Assembly (NCBI RefSeq): GCF_021491915.1
Contig: NZ_CP090836.1
Location: 2,893,009 to 2,957,008, forward strand
Direction of reading: 5' to 3'
Source of the DNA: Paracoccus everestensis
GTDB lineage: Bacteria; Pseudomonadota; Alphaproteobacteria; Rhodobacterales; Rhodobacteraceae
Length of the DNA: 64,000 bases
Made by a program: the position numbers and the translations under genes. Under the pieces are notes generated by a model, which made no database searches, was not told the origin of the DNA, and saw only the letters and a program-made list of their open reading frames with translations. Of this stretch, positions 48,840 to 56,669 are shown piece by piece; positions within the stretch are counted from its first letter, which is position 1, and the number at the start of each line of letters is the position of its first letter.

Positions 48840-49898
48840 TTACTCCCATTCCAGTTCCTTGAAGGCGGCGGTCGCATCGCGCGCGGCGGATTCGGGAAAG
48901 GACGCCCAGTCGGCGGCAAAGGGCTGCAGACCGGCGACAATGGCGGGCACTGCCTGGGACATGGGCAGCCCCGCCCGGATCGCCTGGCGCGTCTGCCGGG
49001 CCAAGGCGGCCAGGAAATCCTGCTGCGCCCCCACGGCCTGCGGCCAGTCCGCAGCGACCGGCCCGTGACCCGGCACGACGGGACCGGTGGTCCGGGGGCC
49101 GTCCATCCAGTCCAGCCAGCCCGGCAGGGATCCGTCCACGATGGGCGTCAGCCCGCGAAACACCAGATCGCCCGCGAACAAGGTGCCCGTCGCGCTGTCG
49201 CGCACCGTCAGGTCGTTGTCGCTGTGCGCGGGGCCGGTGGCGGTCAGGGTCAGGACGCGTCCGCCCAGGTCGATCTCCTGCCTGTCCGCGACCGCGACAT
49301 CGGGCAGGACGACCCGCGTGCCGATCATCGGTCCCGGCCCGTAAAGCCCGATAAGGTTGTCCAGATAAACCGGCCCGCGGCTTTCCAGCGCGTCGCCCAG
49401 CCGGGCATGGCCGACGATGACGGCGCCTGCCTCGGCAAGAACCTCGGCCCCGAAGGCGTGGTCGGGGTGCATATGGGTAACGATCAGGTGGCTGATCGGC
49501 TTGTCGCTGACGGCCCGGATCGCCGCGAACAAGGCCTGCCCCTGTGCGCGGGATGCGCCCGCGTCAATCACCGCGATGCTGTTATCCCCCACCACAAAGC
49601 CCAAGTTGGCGATCCAGCCGTCCGGGCTGTCCTCGAACTGGGCCACCTGGCCGATGTGAACATGGATGCCATCGGCCACCTGGTCCACCGCCAGGGCAGG
49701 CAGGTCGTCCAGATCCGTGCAGGTCAGGCCGCCGTCTTGCAGGTCGGACCGCTCCACCAGCCAGTCGCTGGCGATTCGCAAAGCGTCGTTGTTGCACTCG
49801 GCCAAGGTGGCATATGGCTGGCCGACCAATGTCACCGGGGCGCAGACCTGCGGATCGGCGGCCAGGCAGGCGGATAAAACGGCAAGGATCATTTCCAT
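48840..49898 (-). CDS. quinoprotein relay system zinc metallohydrolase (MBL fold)
   Basis: A 352-residue exported metallo-beta-lactamase-fold protein. After an N-terminal signal-like segment and a short Cys-containing domain, the zinc motif HMHPDHAFG (about residue 144) is followed by the distal His residues in TGPAHSDND and PGHGPV and the Asp in LFAGDLVF. Proteins of this type accompany PQQ-dependent dehydrogenases, a SoxYZ-like carrier and c-type cytochromes in what has been called the quinoprotein relay system. Its position divergent from pqqA, with the carrier after pqqE, fits that. Substrate unknown. Confidence 0.83.
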   Translation of the reverse strand: MEMILAVLSACLAADPQVCAPVTLVGQPYATLAECNNDALRIASDWLVERSDLQDGGLTCTDLDDLPALAVDQVADGIHVHIGQVAQFEDSPDGWIANLGFVVGDNSIAVIDAGASRAQGQALFAAIRAVSDKPISHLIVTHMHPDHAFGAEVLAEAGAVIVGHARLGDALESRGPVYLDNLIGLYGPGPMIGTRVVLPDVAVADRQEIDLGGRVLTLTATGPAHSDNDLTVRDSATGTLFAGDLVFRGLTPIVDGSLPGWLDWMDGPRTTGPVVPGHGPVAADWPQAVGAQQDFLAALARQTRQAIRAGLPMSQAVPAIVAGLQPFAADWASFPESAARDATAAFKELEWE

Positions 49899-49955
49899 AT
49901 TTTCCCGGATTTGGGCCGAATGTCCAACTTTTCGTGACCTGCGACCTTAGTCGTG

Positions 49956-49983
49956 TTGAAACGCGTTGTTGCTGGTCTAACAT
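49956..49983 (+). promoter_or_regulatory. candidate sigma70 promoter of pqqA
   Basis: TTGAAA (49956-49961), 16 bases, TAACAT (49978-49983), ending 45 bases before the pqqA start in the divergent intergenic region. Read by eye only. Confidence 0.4.
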
Positions 49984-50028
49984 GATAGGCAGTCGCCATC
50001 ATGGCGGCCGTGGATTTGGAGGAAATGC

Positions 50029-50121
50029 ATGGCTTGGACGAAACCCACCCTGAAGGAAATTGCCTGCGGCATGGAAATCAACATGTACGCACCGGCAGAG
50101 GACGAACCGGTCCTGTTCTGA
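50029..50121 (+). CDS. pqqA: PQQ precursor peptide PqqA
   Basis: A 30-residue peptide starting MAWTKPTLKEIACGMEINMY. The conserved Glu16 and Tyr20 (ExxxY), which PqqE cross-links and from which PQQ is built, are in place. GGAGG is 5-9 bases upstream of the ATG. A terminator-like hairpin follows 26 bases after the stop, before pqqB. Confidence 0.97.
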   Translation: MAWTKPTLKEIACGMEINMYAPAEDEPVLF

Positions 50122-50146
50122 GGCATCCGCTTCAGGCATCATGAAC

Positions 50147-50179
50147 GGCCCCGTCCGATACCCTCGGGCGGGGTCTTTT
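50147..50179 (+). terminator. hairpin with T tract between pqqA and pqqB
   Basis: GGCCCCGTCCGA (50147-50158) pairs with TCGGGCGGGGTC (50164-50175) with two wobbles and a 5-base loop, followed by TTTT (50176-50179). It looks like an intrinsic terminator inside the pqq operon, so probably a partial one that keeps pqqA mRNA in excess. Confidence 0.8.
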
Positions 50180-50192
50180 CGTCAGGGACATC

Positions 50193-51074
50193 ATGAAGAT
50201 CATTCTGCTGGGGGCCGGGGCCGGCGGCGGGCTGCCGCAATGGAACTGCGGCTGCGACAACTGCAATGCCGCGCGGGCCGGACGGATTCCGGCGATGACG
50301 CAAAGCTCGGTCGCGGTCAGCGCGGACGGGCGCAACTGGGCAATCCTGAACGCATCGCCCGACATCCGGGTCCAGCTTGCGGCCACGCCCGCGCTGCATC
50401 CGACGGGGCTGCGGGATATGCCGCTGCATTCGGTTCTGGTGACAAACGGCGATATCGACCATGTGGCGGGGCTGCTGACGCTGCGCGAATCCCAGGCCTT
50501 CGTGCTGTATGCGACGCCCGCGATCCATGACGTGCTGGCGGACAACCCCATGCTGGGGGCCTTGCGCGGCGATCTGGTGGCGCGCGAGCCCGTGGCCTTG
50601 GACCAGACCGTCACCATCGCGCCGGGCCTGGACGCCACGCTGTTCGCCGTGCCGGGCAAGGTGCCCCTGTACCAGGAAGGCGCCGTGGTCGAAACGGGCC
50701 TGGTGGGCGAAACGACGGTGGGGGTCGAGCTGGCGGCGAACGGGCGCCGTGCCCTGTATATTCCGGGCTGCGCGGAATTGCCCGGCTGGCTGGTGGACCG
50801 CATCGGGGGGGCGGATCTTTTGATGTTCGACGGCACCTTGTGGGACGATGACGAGATGATCCGCATGGGCCTGGGGCAAAAGACCGGGCGCCGCATGGGC
50901 CATATGCCGGTGGTGGAAACCATCGCTGCCATGCGCGAGCTGCCCGTGGGACGCCGGGTCTTCGTCCACATGAACAATTCCAATCCGCTGACCGATCCGG
51001 CCAGCGTTCAGACGCGCGAAGCAGAAGCCAGCGGCTGGCAGGTCGGCCGTGACGGAATGGAGATCACGCTGTGA
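50193..51074 (+). CDS. pqqB: pyrroloquinoline quinone biosynthesis protein PqqB
   Basis: A 293-residue metallo-hydrolase-fold protein of PQQ synthesis, thought to hydroxylate the tyrosine-derived ring of the intermediate. The N-terminus GAGAGGGLPQWNCGCDNC, the LVTNGDIDHVAGLLTLRE metal region and HMNNSNPL near the end match the family. Its stop overlaps the pqqC start by 4 bases. Confidence 0.96.
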   Translation: MKIILLGAGAGGGLPQWNCGCDNCNAARAGRIPAMTQSSVAVSADGRNWAILNASPDIRVQLAATPALHPTGLRDMPLHSVLVTNGDIDHVAGLLTLRESQAFVLYATPAIHDVLADNPMLGALRGDLVAREPVALDQTVTIAPGLDATLFAVPGKVPLYQEGAVVETGLVGETTVGVELAANGRRALYIPGCAELPGWLVDRIGGADLLMFDGTLWDDDEMIRMGLGQKTGRRMGHMPVVETIAAMRELPVGRRVFVHMNNSNPLTDPASVQTREAEASGWQVGRDGMEITL

Positions 51075-51838
51075 AGGACGCCTTTTCAGTATCGGGGCAA
51101 GATCAGGCGCAATCGCGCGAGGATTTCGAGGCCCGGCTGCGCGCCATCGGCGCCCAACGCTATCACGACCGCCATCCGTTCCACGAACGCCTGCATGGCG
51201 GCCATTGCACCCCGGACGAGGTTCGGGCCTGGGTCATCAACCGCTGGATGTACCAGTCGCGCATCCCCATGAAGGACTCGGCCTTCATGTCGCGGGTCGA
51301 GGATCCCGACCTGCGCCGCGCCTGGCGCAAGCGGATCGAGGATCACGACGGCGGCGTTTCCGAAGGCGGCGGCATCCGCCGCTGGCTGGCGCTTGCACAG
51401 GCGGTGGGGCTGGACCCCGATTACGTCGCAAGCGGCGTGGGGATCATGCCCGCCACGCGCTTTGCGGTAGACGCTTATGTCCGTTTCGTGCGGGATATGC
51501 CGCTGCTGGACGCGGTGGCGGCCAGCCTGACGGAACTGTTCGCGCCCAGGATCCACGCCCAGCGAATCGAGGGGCTTCTGGCCCATTACGATTTCGCCGA
51601 TGACAGCAGCCTGTCCTATTTCAAGAAGCGCCTGACCGAGGCGCCCGAGGATGTCAAATTCGGCCTGGATTATGTGCTGACCAACGCCGACACCAAGGAA
51701 AAGCAGGATGCGGCGGCGGCGGCGCTGACCTTCAAGACCGACGTGCTGTGGGCGCAGCTTGATGCCTTGTGGCACGGCTATGTCGAGGGCAATGTCCCGC
51801 CGGGCGCCTGGCGGTCGGGCGAAGGGATGGCGCCATGA
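51071..51838 (+). CDS. pqqC: pyrroloquinoline-quinone synthase PqqC
   Basis: A 255-residue cofactorless oxidase that performs the final ring closure and eight-electron oxidation. The segment FHERLHGGHCTPDEVRAWVI carries the conserved active-site residues, and DHDGGVSEGGGIRRWL and YFKKRLTEAPEDVKFGLDYV follow. The start is GTG 51071 overlapping the pqqB stop. Confidence 0.97.
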   Translation: MKDAFSVSGQDQAQSREDFEARLRAIGAQRYHDRHPFHERLHGGHCTPDEVRAWVINRWMYQSRIPMKDSAFMSRVEDPDLRRAWRKRIEDHDGGVSEGGGIRRWLALAQAVGLDPDYVASGVGIMPATRFAVDAYVRFVRDMPLLDAVAASLTELFAPRIHAQRIEGLLAHYDFADDSSLSYFKKRLTEAPEDVKFGLDYVLTNADTKEKQDAAAAALTFKTDVLWAQLDALWHGYVEGNVPPGAWRSGEGMAP

Positions 51839-52170
51839 CCGCCCAGCCAGCCAGCATCCGGCCAGCCCCCGCCCCCCCTGCGCCGCTGATCGGCCCGGAC
51901 GACATTCCCTATCTGCCGCGCGGGGTGCGGCTGGCTGACGACCGAGTGCGCGGCATCCGCGTGTTGCAGGCCCCCGAACGGGCGATGCAACTGGACGCCA
52001 TCGGCGATGCGATCCTGTCGGAACTGGACGGCACCCGTTCCATGAAGGCCATCGTCAGCGGCCTTGCCGCGCGCTATCATGCGCCCGAAGACCAGATAGG
52101 TGGCGATGTGCGCGATTTCCTGACCGGTCTGATCGAACGGCGGATGGTTTTCCTCAGGAGGGATCCATGA
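51835..52170 (+). CDS. pqqD: PQQ peptide chaperone PqqD
   Basis: A 111-residue protein, with about 20 extra residues rich in Pro and Ala before the ~90-residue core (PYLPRGVRLADDRVRGI, LDGTRSMKAIVSGLAARY). PqqD binds PqqA and presents it to PqqE. It overlaps both neighbours by 4 bases, so pqqBCDE are coupled throughout. Confidence 0.93.
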   Translation: MTAQPASIRPAPAPPAPLIGPDDIPYLPRGVRLADDRVRGIRVLQAPERAMQLDAIGDAILSELDGTRSMKAIVSGLAARYHAPEDQIGGDVRDFLTGLIERRMVFLRRDP

Positions 52171-53303
52171 AGGACCAGCAAAGCCAACCTCGCGACCTGG
52201 ACGGAAACCCCGTCACCCCCGGCCTGCCCATGGCCATGCTGGCCGAGGTGACGCACCGCTGTCCGCTGGCCTGCCCTTATTGTTCCAACCCTGTGGAACT
52301 GACCCGCGCCGCGCAGGAACTGACGGCCGACGATTGGGGCCGCGTGTTCCGGCAGGCGGCCGATCTGGGCGTCTTGCAGGTCCATATCTCGGGCGGGGAA
52401 CCGGGCGCGCGGCGCGACCTGGCGCAGATCGTGGGTCATGCGCGGGATGCGGGGCTGTATGTGAACCTGATCACCTCGGGCATCGGCATCACCCGCGCGC
52501 GGCTGGAGGAACTGGACCGCGCTGGCGTCGATCATGTGCAGCTGTCCTTGCAGGGCATCCGCCCCGACATGGCCGACCGGATCAGCGGCCATCCCGGGTC
52601 CTGGGACAAGAAGATGGGCTTTGCCCAATGGGTCAAGGACATCGGCTTTCCCCTGACGATCAACGCCGTGGTCCACCGCCAGAACCTGGAACGCCTGCCC
52701 GACATGATCGAGTTGGCCGAAACCCTTGGCGCACGCCGGATCGAGGTCGCGACCGTGCAATTCCACGGCTGGGCGGAGCTGAACCGCAAGGCCTTGATGC
52801 CCACGCGCGAACAGGCGGTCTTTGCCCGGGCGGTGGTGAATGAGGCGCGCATCCGTCTGCGCGGGCGGATGGTCATCGACTATGTCCCCGCCGATCACCA
52901 TTCCATCTATCCCAAGGCCTGCATGGGCGGCTGGGGATCCACGGGCCTGAACGTCGCGCCCGACGGTACGGTCCTGCCTTGCCATGCCGCGCAGACGATC
53001 AAATGGATGCGCTTTGAAAACGTCCGGGACACCTCTCTGGGCGAAATCTGGCATGGGTCCGACAGCTTCAACGCCTTTCGCGGCACCGGCTGGATGCCGG
53101 AACCCTGCCAAAGCTGCGACCGCAAGACGATCGACTTCGGCGGTTGCCGCTGCCAAGCCATGGCGCTTGCGGGGGATGCGCGGGCGACCGATCCCGTCTG
53201 CTCGCTGTCGCCCCTGCATGGTCAGGTCGTGGCCCGGGCCGAGGCCGATGCGGGCGCGGACACCGCCGACCTGATCTATCGCCGCATGAAGAAGGGAGAG
53301 TAA
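52167..53303 (+). CDS. pqqE: PqqA peptide cyclase PqqE (radical SAM)
   Basis: A 378-residue radical SAM/SPASM enzyme that forms the carbon-carbon link between Glu16 and Tyr20 of PqqA. The SAM cluster motif CPLACPYC spans residues 32-39; the SPASM cysteines lie in the last third (KACMGGWGS, PCHAAQTIKW, PCQSCDRK, GGCRCQAMAL). Confidence 0.97.
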   Translation: MKDQQSQPRDLDGNPVTPGLPMAMLAEVTHRCPLACPYCSNPVELTRAAQELTADDWGRVFRQAADLGVLQVHISGGEPGARRDLAQIVGHARDAGLYVNLITSGIGITRARLEELDRAGVDHVQLSLQGIRPDMADRISGHPGSWDKKMGFAQWVKDIGFPLTINAVVHRQNLERLPDMIELAETLGARRIEVATVQFHGWAELNRKALMPTREQAVFARAVVNEARIRLRGRMVIDYVPADHHSIYPKACMGGWGSTGLNVAPDGTVLPCHAAQTIKWMRFENVRDTSLGEIWHGSDSFNAFRGTGWMPEPCQSCDRKTIDFGGCRCQAMALAGDARATDPVCSLSPLHGQVVARAEADAGADTADLIYRRMKKGE

Positions 53304-53306
53304 GCG

Positions 53307-54098
53307 ATGAAGGCCCATATCCTTGCCGCACTGCTTCTGGCCACGCCCGTCTTGGGCGGACCCGCTGCGGCGCAGGACAACCCGCTGCAAAACTCGGCCG
53401 CCTGGGACGATCTGCGTGATTCCGTCCTGGGCCTGGCGGCGGATGTGCCGCTGGATCTGGCGGTCCTGGATCTGGATGCCCCCGTGCGTGCGCACGAGGC
53501 CGCCATTGTCCCGATCCGCCTGACCCAGCCCCCTGGCGCCCCCGCGGTGCAGGCCGTGACATTGGTCATCGACGAGAACCCCGCCCCCGTAGCCGCCGAA
53601 TACACCTTTGGTCCCGCCATGGCGCCGCTGGATTTCGAATTCCGGGTCCGGGTGGACAGCTATTCCGACGTGCGCGCCATTGCCGATACCGGCAACGGCA
53701 ACCGGGTCATGGCAGGCCGCTTCGTCAAGGCATCGGGCGGCTGTTCGGCGCCTGCCGGCAAGGACATGGCGGCGGTGGAAGCCACCATGGGCCAGATGCG
53801 CTGGCGCACGGACAGCCAGAACGGACGCCAGATCGGCACGCTGATGATCCGGCATCCGAACTTTTCGGGCCTGCAGCGCGATCAGCTGACGCTTCTGAAC
53901 ATTCCCGCCCATTTCATCGACCGGCTGGAGGTGCGCCAGGGCGACGACCTGCTGTTCACCCTGCACGCCGGGATTTCCATCAGCGAGGATCCGGTGTTCC
54001 GCTTTGCCTATGATCCCAATGGACAGCCGATCCACGTCCATGCCGAGGATACCGACGGCAACACCTGGGACCAGACCTTTGAAGCCGTCAATGGATAA
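53307..54098 (+). CDS. quinoprotein dehydrogenase-associated SoxYZ-like carrier protein
   Basis: A 263-residue exported protein (signal peptide about residues 1-22) fusing SoxY-like and SoxZ-like halves. The SoxY-like half (about residues 25-150) ends in FVKASGGCSAP, where the Cys matches the swinging-arm position; the SoxZ-like half follows (IGTLMIRHPNFSGLQRD). It is proposed to carry intermediates or electrons in the quinoprotein relay together with the zinc hydrolase. It starts 3 bases after pqqE. Confidence 0.82.
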   Translation: MKAHILAALLLATPVLGGPAAAQDNPLQNSAAWDDLRDSVLGLAADVPLDLAVLDLDAPVRAHEAAIVPIRLTQPPGAPAVQAVTLVIDENPAPVAAEYTFGPAMAPLDFEFRVRVDSYSDVRAIADTGNGNRVMAGRFVKASGGCSAPAGKDMAAVEATMGQMRWRTDSQNGRQIGTLMIRHPNFSGLQRDQLTLLNIPAHFIDRLEVRQGDDLLFTLHAGISISEDPVFRFAYDPNGQPIHVHAEDTDGNTWDQTFEAVNG

Positions 54099-54108
54099 GG
54101 AAGCCGCC

Positions 54109-54669
54109 ATGACCAAACGCGCCACCATCGCCGTCGATATCCAGAACGACTATTTCCCCGGCGGGAAATTTCCGTTGGAGGGGATGGAGCAGGCCGCCGA
54201 AAGGGCGCGCGCCGTGCTGAATGCCGCGCGGGACCGTGGCGATCTGATCGTTCATGTGCGCCACGAGTTTCCCGATGCCTCGGCGCCGTTCTTCCACCCC
54301 GGCAGCGAAGGGGCAAACATCAATCCCGCCGCGGCCCCGCAGGGGAACGAGATCATCGTGACCAAGAACCAGGTCAACGCCTTCAAGGATACCGATCTGA
54401 AGCGCATCCTGGACGACAACGGCATCGAGCAGGTCGTGATCGTCGGCGCCATGAGCCATATGTGCATCGACGCGGCCACCCGCGCCGCGTCCGACCTGGG
54501 TTATCAAACCACGGTGATCTCGGACGCCTGCGCGACCCGGGATCTGGAATTCCAGGGAACCACCGTGCCCGCAGCCCAGGTCCATGCCGCCATGATGAGC
54601 GGGCTTGCCTTTGGCTATGCCACTGTAACGGATGCGAAAGACTGGATTGCGGGCCAGTCTGCGGGCTGA
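54109..54669 (+). CDS. isochorismatase-like cysteine hydrolase
   Basis: A 186-residue cytosolic hydrolase. The catalytic triad is visible: Asp in AVDIQNDYFPGG, Lys in IVTKNQVNAF and Cys in GAMSHMCIDAATRAA, followed by VISDACATRD. Such enzymes are often nicotinamidases or amidases, and the substrate is open. ATG 54109 has AAGGAA 7 bases upstream; ATG 54091 would overlap the previous gene. It ends the pqq-direction run. Confidence 0.85.
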   Translation: MTKRATIAVDIQNDYFPGGKFPLEGMEQAAERARAVLNAARDRGDLIVHVRHEFPDASAPFFHPGSEGANINPAAAPQGNEIIVTKNQVNAFKDTDLKRILDDNGIEQVVIVGAMSHMCIDAATRAASDLGYQTTVISDACATRDLEFQGTTVPAAQVHAAMMSGLAFGYATVTDAKDWIAGQSAG

Positions 54670-54795
54670 ACGGCGCCTGTCGGCGGACCACGACCTTTGT
54701 CGCAGAAGCAGGCTTGCTTTGCGCAAGCAGTGCCCTACACTTGAACAGGAATGCCGCAGGGGGGTGACTGCGGCACCATCCGAGGAGGATATCTC

Positions 54796-55503
54796 ATGAC
54801 AGCCGCAGCCATGCAGGCCCGTTCGCCGCAGACGCCACGGCAAAGCGCCGATCAGGTGCGTGAAATTCTGATCGTGGACGACCACCCGCTGATGTGCGAC
54901 GCGCTTGCGCTGACCCTGAAGATCAGCTTCGGCCTGAAGAACGTGCGCACCGCGCGCAGCCTGGGCGCGGCCCTGGACGGGATCAAGGCGCAGGGTGCCC
55001 CGGACGCGGTGATCCTGGATCTGAACCTGCCCGACGCGCGCGGGTCCGAAGGCATCGTGACGCTGCGCCGCCAATTGCCTGACGTGCCCATCACGATGAT
55101 TTCCGCCGACATGGACGGTGCCATGATCGGGGCCGCGATGGCGGCGGGGGCGCAGGGCTATATCAGCAAGTCCCTGGGCCGAGAGGCCCTGGTGGACAGC
55201 CTGCGCCGGATGTGGGAGGGCGAACGCGTCACCCCCGAAGGCTATGCCCCCGACCAGGCCGATGCGGATGACGGGGCCAAGGCGGAACTGGCCCGGCGCT
55301 TTGCCACCCTGACGCCGCAGCAGATGAAAATCCTGCGGCTGATCTGCCAGGGCAAGGCGAACAAGGAAATCAGCTATGACCTGTCCATCGCCGAGGCGAC
55401 GGTAAAGACCCACATCACCGCCATCATGTCCAAGATCAACGCTCGCCGCCGCACCCAGGCGGTGCTGCTTGCCAACACGGTCCGTCTGTTCGAGGCGGGA
55501 TGA
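54796..55503 (+). CDS. NarL/LuxR-type response regulator
   Basis: A 235-residue response regulator. The receiver has Asp29-Asp30 in LIVDDHPLM and the phosphoacceptor Asp75 in AVILDLNLPD; the C-terminal helix-turn-helix spans about residues 170-230 (LTPQQMKILRLICQGKANKE and ATVKTHITAIMSKI). GAGGAGGAT precedes the ATG at 54796. It overlaps the FIST gene by 4 bases. Next to PQQ genes such regulators (FlhR/ExaE-like) control C1 or alcohol oxidation; that role is inference. Confidence 0.9.
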   Translation: MTAAAMQARSPQTPRQSADQVREILIVDDHPLMCDALALTLKISFGLKNVRTARSLGAALDGIKAQGAPDAVILDLNLPDARGSEGIVTLRRQLPDVPITMISADMDGAMIGAAMAAGAQGYISKSLGREALVDSLRRMWEGERVTPEGYAPDQADADDGAKAELARRFATLTPQQMKILRLICQGKANKEISYDLSIAEATVKTHITAIMSKINARRRTQAVLLANTVRLFEAG

Positions 55504-56669
55504 TGGATACCGGCCCGGCTGCGAAGGAGGGCGCCACCGGGCCGGTGGCCGTGCAGGCCGACCGCAAGGGGGCCGATCCCGGCCGTGTCCTGCTGGACGG
55601 CCTGCGCGGAGCCGATCCGGGCCTGGTCCTGGTCTTTGGCGCCGATGGTTCGGACCTGACTGCGCTTGACGCCGTGCTGCGGGCGGGCCTGCCCGACCGC
55701 TGCGTGATCGCGGGCTGTTCGTCCGCCGGTGAAATCGGGCCTGCGGGCTATGCCACGGACAGCATCGTGGCCATCGGCTTTCCTTCGGCCCACTTTCGCG
55801 CCACGGCCTTGGTCCTGCCGCGCCTGGATTCCCTGCCGGTATCGGACTGGATGGCGGCGCTGCGACGCCTGCACGCGGGCTTTGGTCCCGACCCGCAGCG
55901 GTCGCTGTTCGGGTTGCTGCTGGTCGATGGGCTGGCCGGTCAGGAAGACGTGCTTGTCGCCACCATCGACGCGGCCCTGCCGTCGGTGCCCACCCTGGGC
56001 GGGTCGGCAGGCGACGGCTTGTCGTTCCGCCAGACCTGGCTGCTGGCCCAGGGCCAGGTCATCACCAATGCCGCCGTCTTCCTGCTGGTCGAAACGGATC
56101 TTGCCGTCAGCGAAGTCACCTTCGCCCATTTCAGCCCGACCGCCACCCGCGTGGTCGTCACCGCCGCCATCCCCGAAAAACGCCGCATCCTGGAACTGAA
56201 CGCCGAACCGGCGGCGGCCGAATATGCCCGTCTGACCGGCATCGCCCCCGATGCGCTGACGCCCAGCGAATTCGCCCGCCATCCATTGCTGCTGCGCATG
56301 GGCCGCCATCATCATGTCCGCGCCATCAGCGCGCAGACGGAGGATGGCGGGCTTTCGCTGATGTCGGCCATCGACACCGGGACCGTTCTGACCCTTGGCC
56401 GGGCCGAGGACATGACCCAGGGCTTTGCCGAGGCGCTGGCATCCCTGCCCCGTCCGCCGCTGATGGTGCTGGGCTTCGACTGCATCCTGCGCCGCCTGGC
56501 CCTGGAACGCGAAGGCCTGGGCGACCAGATGTCCGACCTGCTGATCCGCTATCGGGTGGCGGGCTTCAATACCTATGGCGAACAGCACAGCGGGATGCAC
56601 GTGAACCAGACCTTCGTGGGCCTGGCCTTCATGCCGGGCACCGATCCGACGGCCCCCCGTGCTGCGTGA
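55500..56669 (+). CDS. FIST domain protein
   Basis: A 389-residue cytosolic protein with FIST_N (about residues 40-230: VIAGCSSAGEIGPAGYATDS, then TLGGSAGDGLSF) and FIST_C domains (about 235-375, LLRMGRHHHVRAIS and GFNTYGEQHSGMHVNQTFVG). FIST domains are proposed small-ligand (amino-acid-like) sensors and often lie next to or inside signalling proteins. It is coupled by overlaps of 4 bases to the response regulator and 11 bases to the kinase, so it is probably the input unit of this system. Confidence 0.88.
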   Translation: MMDTGPAAKEGATGPVAVQADRKGADPGRVLLDGLRGADPGLVLVFGADGSDLTALDAVLRAGLPDRCVIAGCSSAGEIGPAGYATDSIVAIGFPSAHFRATALVLPRLDSLPVSDWMAALRRLHAGFGPDPQRSLFGLLLVDGLAGQEDVLVATIDAALPSVPTLGGSAGDGLSFRQTWLLAQGQVITNAAVFLLVETDLAVSEVTFAHFSPTATRVVVTAAIPEKRRILELNAEPAAAEYARLTGIAPDALTPSEFARHPLLLRMGRHHHVRAISAQTEDGGLSLMSAIDTGTVLTLGRAEDMTQGFAEALASLPRPPLMVLGFDCILRRLALEREGLGDQMSDLLIRYRVAGFNTYGEQHSGMHVNQTFVGLAFMPGTDPTAPRAA

